Assembly: GCA_002339015.1 (NCBI GenBank)
Contig: DDJC01000021.1
Location: forward strand, 1-64,000
Source of the DNA: Burkholderiales bacterium UBA1834
GTDB lineage: Bacteria; Pseudomonadota; Gammaproteobacteria; Burkholderiales; Burkholderiaceae_C
Direction of reading: 5' to 3'
Length of the DNA stretch: 64,000 bases
Made by a program: the position numbers and the translations under genes. Positions within the stretch are counted from its first letter, which is position 1. The number at the start of each line of letters is the position of its first letter. Positions 24,646 to 34,230 of the stretch are shown in pieces. The notes beneath the pieces are model-generated. The model was not told the DNA's origin, searched no databases, and was given only the letters and a program-made list of their open reading frames with translations.

Positions 24646-24660
24646 TTGCCGTTGCGGCAA
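24646..24660. promoter_or_regulatory. Putative LysR-type operator 2 (TTGCC-N5-GGCAA)
   Basis: Perfect inverted repeat TTGCC-GTTGC-GGCAA with the same arms and spacing as operator 1, extended by one more pair on each side. It ends ~46 bp before the LysR start codon, a position typical of autoregulation. Confidence 0.6.
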
Positions 24661-24706
24661 CGATGGCGTGCGCGCCATGGCATCGAAACTGCTCGCTGCC
24701 GTCCGC

Positions 24707-25612
24707 ATGAACCACCTTCGATTCCTGCGCTACGTCGATGAGGTCGCGCGTGCCGGCTCCATCCGCCAGGCAGCCGAACGCCTGCATGTGGCGCCCTCGG
24801 CCGTCAACCGCCGCATCCTTGATCTGGAGGACGAACTGGGCACCCCCATCTTCGAGCGCCTGCCGCGCGGCATGCGCCTGACGGCCGCGGGCGAACTGTT
24901 CGTGCGCTACATCCGTGGCCGCACGGCCGAGCTGGATGAAGTGCGCTCGCAGATCGAAGAGCTCCGGGGCCTGCGGCGCGGGCGGGTCAGCCTGGTGGCC
25001 AGCCAGGCGCTGGCGCCCGTCTTCCTGCCGGGTGTGGTGGCGAGCTTCCGCGAAGCACACCCCCTGGCCGTGCACCAGGTGCGCATCGGTGACCACCTGC
25101 AGGCGCTGGACGCCCTGCGCGCCTTCGAGGCCGACCTGGCCCTGGTGTTCAACCTCGCGCCCGAGTCCGACATCGAGGTGCTGGCCGAGTTCGAGCAGCG
25201 CCTGGTGGCCGTGATGCACCGTGACCACCCGCTGGCCGCCCGGCCCAGCGTGCGCGTGCGCGATTGCGCCGACTACCCGCTGATGCTGCCCAACCGCGAC
25301 ATCGGCGGGCGCCAACTGCTGGAGCGCTTCCTGGCGCGCAGCTCCGTCAAGCTGCGCCCGGTGGTCGAAAGCAACTCCTTCGAGTTCCTGCGCGGCTGCC
25401 TGTACCACGGGCAGGCGGTGTCCTTCCAGATCGCCATCGGCACGGTGGCCGATGGCGGCGCACTGGTGGCCCGGCCGCTGGAGGACCGCCACTTCCCGCA
25501 TGGGCGGCTGGTGCTGGCGGGCCTGCGCGGGCGGCAGCTGCCGGTGATCGCACATGCCTTTGCCGAGCACCTGAAGGTGGCCTTGCAGGGGCTGGGTCAG
25601 ATGGCGGCCTGA
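24707..25612 (+). CDS. LysR-family transcriptional regulator
   Basis: Regulator of 301 residues. The ATG at 24707 gives the standard LysR beginning MNHLRFLRYVDEVARAGSIRQAAERLHVAPSAVNRRI; an in-frame ATG ten codons earlier (24677) is an alternative. The winged helix-turn-helix fills residues 1-60, followed by the linker helix and a two-lobed effector-binding domain from about 90. It is divergent from the twelve-gene hydrolase operon and shares its control region, so it is the obvious regulator, probably responding to the imported heterocycle or an intermediate. A 7-bp inverted repeat (25616-25622 with 25631-25637) just after the stop codon may end transcription. Confidence 0.9.
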   Translation: MNHLRFLRYVDEVARAGSIRQAAERLHVAPSAVNRRILDLEDELGTPIFERLPRGMRLTAAGELFVRYIRGRTAELDEVRSQIEELRGLRRGRVSLVASQALAPVFLPGVVASFREAHPLAVHQVRIGDHLQALDALRAFEADLALVFNLAPESDIEVLAEFEQRLVAVMHRDHPLAARPSVRVRDCADYPLMLPNRDIGGRQLLERFLARSSVKLRPVVESNSFEFLRGCLYHGQAVSFQIAIGTVADGGALVARPLEDRHFPHGRLVLAGLRGRQLPVIAHAFAEHLKVALQGLGQMAA

Positions 25613-25689
25613 GCGATTGGCGTCGACCCACGCCAATGGGCTTCTTACGTACGGCCTTGCCTGGAAGCGCGTGGCGCGATACTCCTGCC

Positions 25690-26250
25690 ATGCCCACGCT
25701 GCGTTCTCTTGGTTCTCCTTCTTCATCCACCGAGCCCCCGGCCGAGCCTGGGCATGACACCGCTGAGGCTGGCAGCGCCGTCGCTGTCGACACGCCAGCA
25801 CTGGCCGGCCCACGCCCGCGCGGCACGCCGGCCAACCCGCAGAAGTACGCCGTCATCGCTGCGCCCAGCGCCATCGACGGGCTGGGCGCCTTCGCGGCCG
25901 AATTCATTCCCGCGCGCCGCAAGATCGGCGAGATCCGTGGCGAATCCATACCCACCACCGAGGCCTATGCCCGTGCGCGCGCCGCAGCCCGTGAGGGGGG
26001 CCGCATCTACATGATCGCCCTGTCGGAGCGCCGCACGCTGGACGCCACTGCCGGCACCGACGTGCTGCGCCACGCCAACCATGCCTGCGAGCCCAACACC
26101 GTGCTCAAGGTGCAGCAGGGCCGCGTGGCCTTTTACGCGCTGCGCGACATCCAGCCCGGCGAGGAACTCACCGCGCGGTACGGCCCCACCCACCACGGGG
26201 GGAAGCTGGTGTGCCGTTGCGGCTCGCCGCGCTGCATCGGCCGGCTCTGA
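25690..26250 (+). CDS. SET domain-containing protein
   Basis: Protein of 186 residues with a C-terminal SET lysine methyltransferase domain (about 50-186) after a ~45-residue low-complexity Ser/Pro/Ala leader. SET motifs are clear: DGLGAFAAEFIPARRKIGEIRGE, the NHxCxPN motif as RHANHACEPNT, the late GEELTARYG with the Tyr, and a post-SET CxCxxxxC (CRCGSPRCIG) that would bind zinc. Small stand-alone SET proteins are widespread in bacteria, but their targets are mostly unknown. It stands ~190 bp upstream of the graspetide precursor on the same strand; a promoter lies between, so linkage to the peptide is only positional. Confidence 0.87.
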   Translation: MPTLRSLGSPSSSTEPPAEPGHDTAEAGSAVAVDTPALAGPRPRGTPANPQKYAVIAAPSAIDGLGAFAAEFIPARRKIGEIRGESIPTTEAYARARAAAREGGRIYMIALSERRTLDATAGTDVLRHANHACEPNTVLKVQQGRVAFYALRDIQPGEELTARYGPTHHGGKLVCRCGSPRCIGRL

Positions 26251-26345
26251 AACGGTTCGGCGGCTGAGGTGTCCGCCAAAGCCAGCCTTGTAACGCCTCT
26301 CCACGACTGTTGCATCCTCTTGTCCCAGGATCTAGGGGGCACGGG

Positions 26346-26374
26346 TTGACGCCTGTCGCCCGTCTGCCTAGCCT
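26346..26374 (+). promoter_or_regulatory. Putative sigma-70 promoter for the graspetide operon
   Basis: TTGACG (26346-26351) and TAGCCT (26369-26374) are separated by exactly 17 bp. Transcription would start near 26381, leaving a leader of about 60 nt before the precursor start codon. Confidence 0.5.
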
Positions 26375-26441
26375 CGTTGCTGGACCGGCAACCGATCCCG
26401 CTGAGAGGCCGGCCATCCATCCTTCAACCGGAGAAGACACC

Positions 26442-26693
26442 ATGCAGGAACTCGACAAATCCCAAGCAGAGCACGTGGGCGGCGCGCGCATCCGCCCGCC
26501 CGTCACGACCCTGGCCGTCGGCGAAGAGGGCGGTGGTGGCGTCACCACGCTGGCCCTGGGTGAGGAAGGCGGTGGCGTGACCACCAAGGCCCTGGGCGAG
26601 GAAGGCCCGATCTACACCACGCTGGCCCTGGGCGAAGAGGGCGGTGGCGGCGCCACCAGCAGCAACGCCGGCGGCGCGTTCGGCTCGTTCTGA
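26442..26693 (+). CDS. Graspetide (omega-ester RiPP) precursor peptide, plesiocin-like
   Basis: Peptide of 83 residues; the ATG has GGAGAA 7-12 nt upstream. Residues 1-21 (MQELDKSQAEHVGGARIRPP and V) form a leader with the AEHVGG segment typical of a recognition motif. Residues 22-66 are the core: four copies of TTxxxxEE, namely TTLAVGEE (22-29), TTLALGEE (35-42), TTKALGEE (47-54) and TTLALGEE (59-66). They are joined by 4-5-residue spacers, Gly-rich except after copy 3 (GPIY). The tail is Ser/Gly/Asn-rich. Plesiocin-type graspetides carry exactly this TTxxxxEE unit, in which the two Thr are ester-linked to the two Glu by an ATP-grasp ligase. Such a ligase is the next gene. Up to eight esters (loss of eight waters) are expected. 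Target inference: protease inhibition, as for plesiocin. Confidence 0.88.
   Translation: MQELDKSQAEHVGGARIRPPVTTLAVGEEGGGGVTTLALGEEGGGVTTKALGEEGPIYTTLALGEEGGGGATSSNAGGAFGSF
26505..26639 (+). repeat. Four TTxxxxEE core repeats inside the graspetide precursor gene
   Basis: Copies start at 26505, 26544, 26580 and 26616, giving unit distances of 39, 36 and 36 bp. The DNA repeats also look alike at the nucleotide level (ACCACGCTGGCC or similar, then GGCGAGGAAGGC or similar), consistent with growth by duplication. Copy 3 differs most (Lys in position 3, then PIY in the spacer). Confidence 0.88.
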
Positions 26694-26718
26694 CGCACGG
26701 GCACGGGCGGCGGCCTCG

Positions 26719-27633
26719 ATGCTGTTGATCGCCGGAGGCCAGGCCGACCCCAGCCTGCACGCGCTGGCCGAGGCCGCCCAGGCGCTGGGCAGCTCCTGGG
26801 TGGACTTGCGCGTGCCCACGGGCAGCAGCCCGGCCTTCCACTGGGATCTGGAGGCCGATCCCGCGCCGGCTGGTGCGGCCCGGCCGACGTCCCTGCCCTG
26901 GGGCGACGGACCACCGCCACGCGGCGCTTTCATCCGCCAGGATGTCTTCGCGCCGCTGGACGATCCGCGCCCCGAGGTGTCCACCCGCGCCCTGGGCTGG
27001 TACAGCGCCGTGCAAGGCTGGCTGCTGGCCCACCCGGAGGTGCGGCTGTTCAACCGCGACATCACCCCGGTGCCGTTCAACAAGCCGGCGGCCCTGCTGC
27101 GCGCCCGCGCGGCCGGGCTGCGTGTGCCGGCCACCTGGGTCAGCAACGACGCCTCGCGCTTGTCCGCGCGCCTGGGTGAGGCCTGCATCGCCAAGCCCGT
27201 GGCTGGTGGTGGCCTGTGCCAGACGCTGGACGAGGCCCTGGGCGAAGCGTCCAGCGCCCCTCAGGGCCAGCCAAACTTCCTGGCCATGCCCGCGCTGGTG
27301 CAGCCCCGCCTGGTGGCGCCCGAGTTGCGCATCTTCGTCATCGGATCCCAGCCCTTCGCCTTCGAGGTGCGCAGCCCCTCGCTCGATTACCGCGCGCTGC
27401 AGGATGCCGACGTGCGGGCCGTGCCCGTGCCCTCGCGTGCGGCCCAGCCACTGCAGGCGCTGATGCGCGAGTTCCGCATGGATTTTGGCGCCGCCGACTT
27501 CAAGACGGATCCCGACGACGGCGACCTCGTCTTCCTGGAACTCAACACCTCGCCCATGTTCGCGCGCTTCGACATGGCCTGCGGCGGCGCACTGTGCCGT
27601 GCCATGGTCGGGCACCTGACAGGCAGCGCCTGA
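26719..27633 (+). CDS. ATP-grasp ligase, graspetide maturase
   Basis: Ligase of 304 residues that starts 25 bp after the precursor stop codon. The ATG at 26719 is chosen since an earlier open stretch overlaps the precursor; no good ribosome site is seen, so coupling is likely. RimK-like ATP-grasp features are visible: NKPAALLRARAAGLRVPATWVSND (~121-144), ATP-binding Lys in ACIAKPVAGGG (~156-165), a PALVQPRLVAPELRIFVIG strand (191-209) and the metal ligands in FGAADFKTDPDDGDLVFLELNTSP (256-279). Microviridin and plesiocin ligases share this layout. It should phosphorylate core Glu side chains and join them to Thr hydroxyls. No acetyltransferase, protease or exporter is adjacent. Confidence 0.87.
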   Translation: MLLIAGGQADPSLHALAEAAQALGSSWVDLRVPTGSSPAFHWDLEADPAPAGAARPTSLPWGDGPPPRGAFIRQDVFAPLDDPRPEVSTRALGWYSAVQGWLLAHPEVRLFNRDITPVPFNKPAALLRARAAGLRVPATWVSNDASRLSARLGEACIAKPVAGGGLCQTLDEALGEASSAPQGQPNFLAMPALVQPRLVAPELRIFVIGSQPFAFEVRSPSLDYRALQDADVRAVPVPSRAAQPLQALMREFRMDFGAADFKTDPDDGDLVFLELNTSPMFARFDMACGGALCRAMVGHLTGSA

Positions 27634-27788
27634 CACCACGAACGCCCATCCCCCGCATTCGAGGGGGGTCTTGATGCCATCTCCGCACGCCTGGGCACCC
27701 GATCTGGGCACAAACCCGGAGGGTCGGCGCCGGCTGCATCCGGATACTGGTCCGCAGTGCCACGCAACAGTCCACGAGACACGCCAAG

Positions 27789-29609
<1,821 letters not shown>

Positions 29610-29662
29610 GGGCGTCTCACGCCCCACAATACATCCCACAACAACGACCGAGGAGACCCCTT

Positions 29663-30697
29663 TTGAGCGTGAAGAAGACCGTGTGCATGGCCGCCCTGCT
29701 GGCGCTGCTGGCTCCCTTGGCCCAGGCCAAACAACGCATCTGCATCTACGACCCATTGGGCACCAGCGGCGAAGGCTACAGTGCCGCCCGTGACTACGCC
29801 ATCGCCATGCAGCGCCATGGCGTGGACCTGGAGATCAAGGCCTTCATCGACGAGCGTGTGGCGGTGGAAGATTTCCGCACCGGCCAGTGCGATGCCGTGA
29901 GTGCGACAGCCCTGCGCACGCGCCAGTTCATCTCCCTGCCCACCGCGCTGGATTCGGTGGGGGCGTCGTCCATCGTCAGAAACGGCAAGCTGGACCTGAC
30001 GGCCAGCTACGAGGTGGTGCGCCGCTTCATCCAGACGCTCAGCTCACCCAAGGCGGCCGAGCTGATGAGCGCCGGCAACTACGAGGTCGGCGGCATCATC
30101 CCGCTGGGTGCGGCCTACGCCTTCGTCAACGACCGCAGCATCAGCACGCTGGAGGCTGCGGCCGGCAAGCGCGTGGCCGCGATGGACTACGACAAATCCC
30201 AGGCGGCGCTGATCCAGCGTGTGGGCGCTCGCCCCGTGGCGGCCGATGTCACCAACTTCGGCACCATGTTCAACAACGGCAACGTGGACGTGATCATCGC
30301 GCCGTCCATCGTCTACCGGCCGCTGGAGCTGCACAAGGGCATCGGCAGCAAGGGCGGGGTGTCCAGCTTCCCGCTGGCCATGCTCACCTACCAGATGGTC
30401 TTCAAGAAGGACAAGTTCCCGGCGGGCTTCGGCCAGAAATCGCGTGACTACTGGCTCGCCAACTATGACCGTGTCATGGAGATCGTGGCCCGCTCCGACA
30501 AGGAAGTGCCGGCCAAGCTGTGGATGGAGCCTTCACCGGCCGATGCCGAGCGCTACGTGGTGCTGATGCGCGAGGGCCGCATCGACATGGCCGAGAAGGG
30601 CCTGTACGACAAGCGCGGCCTCAAGCTGATCAAGAAGATCCGCTGCAGCGTCTACGCCGAAGCGGCCGAGTGCGCCCAGGCCACCGAGAACTGGTGA
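29663..30697 (+). CDS. Putative periplasmic solute-binding protein (DUF6091-like)
   Basis: Secreted protein of 344 residues. The TTG at 29663 is preferred because AGGAG lies 7 nt before it; a GTG two codons later is the alternative. The signal peptide (VCMAALLALLAPLAQA) ends near residue 22. The mature protein (KQRICIYDPLGTSGEGYSAARDYAIAMQRHGVDLEIKAFIDERVAVEDFRTGQCDAVS) has the look of type II binding proteins. Repeated GTMF/GGII/SIVY segments also match the 'putative solute-binding protein' family often found near transporters or sensors. No transporter is adjacent. Its ligand may be sensed with the hybrid kinase encoded just upstream; that is inference. Confidence 0.7.
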   Translation: MSVKKTVCMAALLALLAPLAQAKQRICIYDPLGTSGEGYSAARDYAIAMQRHGVDLEIKAFIDERVAVEDFRTGQCDAVSATALRTRQFISLPTALDSVGASSIVRNGKLDLTASYEVVRRFIQTLSSPKAAELMSAGNYEVGGIIPLGAAYAFVNDRSISTLEAAAGKRVAAMDYDKSQAALIQRVGARPVAADVTNFGTMFNNGNVDVIIAPSIVYRPLELHKGIGSKGGVSSFPLAMLTYQMVFKKDKFPAGFGQKSRDYWLANYDRVMEIVARSDKEVPAKLWMEPSPADAERYVVLMREGRIDMAEKGLYDKRGLKLIKKIRCSVYAEAAECAQATENW

Positions 30698-30732
30698 AGC
30701 ATGTGGGGGGCTCTGCCCCTGCTGGAAACAAC

Positions 30733-30758
30733 AACGCCCGCATGATGCGGGCGTTTTT
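30733..30758 (+). terminator. Rho-independent terminator
   Basis: A 10-bp inverted repeat (30733-30742 with 30746-30755) around a 3-nt loop runs into TTTTT. It ends the kinase/binding-protein unit. Confidence 0.88.
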
Positions 30759-30811
30759 CCTGGGGCAGCAGCCGGCGGGTCAAGCCCAGGCCGGCGCGCC
30801 AGGCACTGGGA

Positions 30812-31024
30812 TCAGCCCAGGGCCTTGAGGTCGGCGTCGACCTTCTGCAGCAGGTCGTCGGTGATCAGGCCACCGGAGAACTTGGCCACCATCGACAGGG
30901 CGAAACCCTTGCCCATGCCGATTTGCGGATGGGTGGAGATGCCGGGCAGGTGCTTTTCCAGGATCGCCTTGGTTTGTTCGTTGTCCAGCAGATCGCCAAG
31001 CTTGGATTCGATCGAGAAGCTCAT
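30812..31024 (-). CDS. Small helical protein, 70 residues
   Basis: Single-domain peptide MSFSIESKLGDLLDNEQTKAI and onward; the ATG at 31024 is the only sensible start. The LGDLLDNEQTKAILEKHLPGI...HPQIGMGKGFALS pattern resembles a short helical module that I recall at the C-terminal end of various secreted hydrolases of proteobacteria; here it stands alone. There is no signal peptide or membrane helix. The function is unknown. Confidence 0.65.
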   Translation of the reverse strand: MSFSIESKLGDLLDNEQTKAILEKHLPGISTHPQIGMGKGFALSMVAKFSGGLITDDLLQKVDADLKALG

Positions 31025-31445
31025 GGATTGTCTCTCAGGTAATGATGGTGGATGAAACACGCGGACAGCCGGGAGCTTCCTGCGCAGGCTAAAGCATAAC
31101 TCGCCTCGCCCGCATTTCAAACGGACGTTGGGGCACTGGGCAGGCAAGGCGTTCGGGCAGGCAGACGTTTGCGGAAAAGACCTGACGCATGTGCTGATTC
31201 ACGGCCGGGTTTCATGGCGGTCAACGACCCGGGAACATCCCTCACGCGGTACCAATGCGGTGCACTTATCCCCATCGCGTGCAGAGCGAGCGTGATGCGC
31301 AGCAACTTGTCAAGAGGGCCTGGAGACGTACGGAGATGTGTTGCAAGTGGTTGATTTGACTCAACAAATTGAACACTGGCGGCCGCAGGGTGTTTGGGGG
31401 AAACCCCAGGGTGTCCGCCGCAGATGCGCCACTGTGCCTATTTTT

Positions 31446-31463
31446 CCCACAAAGTTATCCACA
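31446..31463 (+). repeat. 18-bp direct repeat, copy 1, carrying a consensus DnaA box
   Basis: CCCACAAAGTTATCCACA; identical to the copy at 31902-31919. The last nine bases are a perfect consensus DnaA box. Confidence 0.7.
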
Positions 31464-31901
31464 GCCTCGACTCGGTCCGTGAGTCAAACGAATCAAGCAC
31501 TTAGAGACCATAGCTGGGCCGGGACTTTGAGGCCGCCAGCTAACTGCCACCATGGGTCGCCGCAGAGTTCGTCGCGCTCATGAAACAATGCAGGCCCAGG
31601 CCCGGTGCGAGCTGGCTTGGGCGGCAGCCAGGGAGTTCGGCCACTTCGTGAAGGACTACACACCCTGTAAGGCGAATGGAAACTAGGGTTAATACTTAAA
31701 ATTCAACATTCAGGCCTCGGTTATCCCCATCTTGGACATCCCATACTGCCCAGAGTCGGTGCGTGCGCCCGGAATTGCAGAAACCCTGATAAAGCGTGCT
31801 AAGTGATTGATTTATATAGAGCGAACGGGCGTGCTCAAATCTGAGGCAATCTAGGCCAAACGACCACCTGACAAGCATTTAGCGCGTGTTTGCAAGCCTT
31901 G

Positions 31902-31919
31902 CCCACAAAGTTATCCACA
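31902..31919 (+). repeat. 18-bp direct repeat, copy 2, carrying a consensus DnaA box
   Basis: Identical to the copy at 31446-31463, 456 bp away. It lies ~90 bp upstream of the priA start, so DnaA binding here could also regulate priA. Confidence 0.7.
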
Positions 31920-32009
31920 AACCCCGGGGATAAGGGGGAAGCTCGTTTGGATCAAGGACTTAGCGCATTCTTTTCATCGATTTGTAGGAATAACGGAGAC
32001 AAGACGCAG

Positions 32010-34199
32010 GTGCCTGCCAAGCCTCGCTCCCAGGCCCCAGCGCCTAACGCCCCCGCTGTACCGGACACCGCGCCCGAGGCACGGGTGCGGGTGCTGGTAG
32101 AGGCACCCCAGCACAGCGGCCTGACGGGTCCGCTGGACTACCTGGCCCACCAGCCGCTGCCGCCGGGCACGATGGTGCGCGTGCCACTGGGCCGCCGTAC
32201 CGTCACCGGTGTGGTGTGGGACGCATTGGCGGACGAGGTCGCGCAGGGCTGGGACTTGGCGCCGCTCAAACCGGTGATCGAGGTGCTGCCCGATCTGCCG
32301 CCCATGCCTCTGGTCTGGCGGCAACTTATAAAGTTTGCAAGCGCTTACTATCAAAGAAGTCTCGGCGAAATGGCGATGATGGTGCTGCCACCTGAGCTGC
32401 GTCAGTTGGACGCCGTGCAATGGGCGCGGCGTTTCAAGCGCCTGAACAAGGCCCTGGCCCAGGCGCCGGAGGCTGCCCAGGCGCCCGAGGCCCTGCCGGA
32501 ACTCACGCCCGAGCAGCAGGTGGTGCTGGACGCGCTGGCGCGCTCTGCCTCTGCGCAGTCGGCCTCCGATGGCGCGGCAGCAATGCCTTCCTCGACCTTC
32601 CTGCTGTGGGGCAGCACTGGCAGCGGCAAGACCGAGGTCTACCTGCGCCAGGCCGACCGCGCCTTGCAGGCCGGTCGTCAGGTGCTGCTGATGGTGCCCG
32701 AGATCAACCTCACGCCGCAACTCGAGGCGCGCGTGGCGGCGCGCTTTGCCGGCCGCCACATCGTGTCGCTGCACAGCGGGCTCACGCCGGCCCAGCGCCT
32801 GCGCAACTGGATGCTGGCCCACCTGGGTGAGGCCGACATCGTGCTGGGCACGCGCCTGGCCGTCTTCACGCCGCTGCCGCGCCTGGGCCTGGTGGTGGTC
32901 GATGAAGAGCATGACCCGTCCTACAAGCAGCAGGACGGGGCGCGCTACTCGGCGCGTGACCTGGCCGTGTACCGCGGCCAGCTGGAGAAGGTGCCCGTGA
33001 TCCTGGGCTCGGCCACGCCCAGCCTGGAAACCTGGTTCAACGCCCTGCCCCAGGCCGAGGGCGGCGCGGGCCGCTACCAACGCCTGACCATGCCCTCGCG
33101 CGTGGGCCAGGGCAGCATGCCGCGTGTGCGCCGGCTGGACCTGTCACGCGAGCCCAAGCCGCGCCCCGGCCAGGAGGCGCCGCCGCTGGCCCAGGCGCTG
33201 CTGGACGCCATCGCCGAGCGCATCGACCGTGGCGAACAGAGCCTGGTGCTGCTCAACCGCCGCGGTTATGCCCCGGTGCTGCAATGCAGTGACTGCGGCT
33301 GGAAGAGCGAGTGCCCGCAGTGCAGCGCCTGGCGCGTCTTCCACAAGGTGGACCGGACCCTGCGCTGCCACCATTGCGGCCTGACTGACCGCGTGCCCCG
33401 CGCCTGCCCGAACTGCGGCAACCTGGACATCCACCCCATCGGCCGCGGTACCGAAAAGCTCGAAGAGCAACTGGCCGCCGCCCTGCCCGGCGCCCGCGTG
33501 GGCCGCATCGATGCGGACGTGACCAAGCTCAAGGGCGCGCTGGAAGACAAGCTGGCCAGCGTGCATGCCGGCGAGGTGGACATCCTGGTGGGCACGCAGA
33601 TGGTGGCCAAGGGGCACGATTTCCGCCGTATCACCCTGGTGGCCGCCGTGAACCCCGATGCGGCGCTGTTCGCCAGTGATTTCCGCGCGGCCGAGCGCCA
33701 GTTCGCGCTGCTGCTGCAGGCGGCGGGACGCGCCGGGCGCGATGCCAGCGTGGCCCAGGGCAGCGAGATGTGGGTGCAGACCTGGCACCCCGACCACCCG
33801 CTCTACGCGGCCCTGGCCCGCTACGACTACGAATCCTTCGCCAGGCAGCAGCTCAAGGAGCGCGAGAGCGCAGGCCTGCCGCCCTACGCCCATCTGGCCA
33901 TGCTGCGCGCCGAAGCCAAGACACAGGAGGCCGCGCAGGGCTTCCTGGAGGAGGCCGCCAGACTGGTGGAAGAACTGGCCGCCGGGCTGGGCGGCATCCT
34001 GCTCTACCCGCCGGTGCCCACGGCCGTGCAGCGTGTGGCCAACATCGAGCGGGCGCAGATGCTCATTGAGGCTGGATCGCGGCCCGCCCTGCAGCGCCTG
34101 CTGTCACGTTCGACGCAGACCTGGCTGGCGCTGGCGCAACAACACCGCCCGCGCGGACTGGTCCGCTGGGCGGTGGATGTGGACCCTCTGGCGATCTGA
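32010..34199 (+). CDS. priA: Primosomal replication restart helicase PriA
   Basis: 3'-5' DNA helicase of 729 residues (E. coli PriA has 732). The GTG at 32010, with GGAG 11 nt upstream, is preferred; the frame is open upstream through the DnaA-box sequence, which is unlikely to be coding. The N-terminal 3'-DNA-binding domain begins VRVLVEAPQHSGLTGPLDYL. The helicase core has Walker A (LLWGSTGSGKTEVYL), the DEEH box (VVVDEEHDPSYKQQDG) and later motifs GSATPSLETW and QAAGRAGRD. Two zinc sites lie in the Cys-rich insert (CSDCGWKSECPQC and CHHCGLTDRVPRACPNCG). PriA reloads the replisome at stalled forks. Confidence 0.95.
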   Translation: MPAKPRSQAPAPNAPAVPDTAPEARVRVLVEAPQHSGLTGPLDYLAHQPLPPGTMVRVPLGRRTVTGVVWDALADEVAQGWDLAPLKPVIEVLPDLPPMPLVWRQLIKFASAYYQRSLGEMAMMVLPPELRQLDAVQWARRFKRLNKALAQAPEAAQAPEALPELTPEQQVVLDALARSASAQSASDGAAAMPSSTFLLWGSTGSGKTEVYLRQADRALQAGRQVLLMVPEINLTPQLEARVAARFAGRHIVSLHSGLTPAQRLRNWMLAHLGEADIVLGTRLAVFTPLPRLGLVVVDEEHDPSYKQQDGARYSARDLAVYRGQLEKVPVILGSATPSLETWFNALPQAEGGAGRYQRLTMPSRVGQGSMPRVRRLDLSREPKPRPGQEAPPLAQALLDAIAERIDRGEQSLVLLNRRGYAPVLQCSDCGWKSECPQCSAWRVFHKVDRTLRCHHCGLTDRVPRACPNCGNLDIHPIGRGTEKLEEQLAAALPGARVGRIDADVTKLKGALEDKLASVHAGEVDILVGTQMVAKGHDFRRITLVAAVNPDAALFASDFRAAERQFALLLQAAGRAGRDASVAQGSEMWVQTWHPDHPLYAALARYDYESFARQQLKERESAGLPPYAHLAMLRAEAKTQEAAQGFLEEAARLVEELAAGLGGILLYPPVPTAVQRVANIERAQMLIEAGSRPALQRLLSRSTQTWLALAQQHRPRGLVRWAVDVDPLAI

Positions 34200-34230
34200 G
34201 CCGGCCACCGGGGACGGCGCCAAGGCTGGA

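Larger units (their letters stand above)
24298..24706. promoter_or_regulatory. Divergent control region between the catabolic operon and its LysR gene
   Basis: About 410 bp without a convincing gene. It holds two palindromes of identical design (listed separately), one nearer each divergent gene, plus a lone half-site TTGCC at 24614-24618. No perfect sigma-70 promoter stands out on either strand. Confidence 0.6.
31025..32009. other. Non-coding region of ~1 kb with DnaA-box-like sites
   Basis: No convincing gene is seen on either strand. It contains two TTATCCACA 9-mers (31455-31463 and 31911-31919), two TTATCCCCA variants (31266-31274 and 31721-31729) and an inverted TTATCCCCG (31925-31933, minus strand). 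Two AT-rich stretches lie near 31681-31712 and 31795-31825, much poorer in GC than the rest of the window. A GAAA-capped hairpin lies at 31395-31408. This suggests a replication-origin-like or DnaA-regulated region. It lies immediately before priA, the primosome helicase gene. Confidence 0.55.

Noticed and set aside
27650..27668. C-run/G-run hairpin after the ATP-grasp gene as a terminator
   Set aside because: Only a 5-bp stem of C against G with no T tract; too weak to call.
31338..31583. Short plus-strand open frame (81 codons) in the ~1 kb gap before priA
   Set aside because: No ribosome site, no recognisable protein features, and it runs across hairpins and a DnaA box.
31890..32009. N-terminal 40-codon extension of PriA
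   Set aside because: It would translate the DnaA-box repeat and AT-rich leader; PriA length matches the family from the GTG at 32010.
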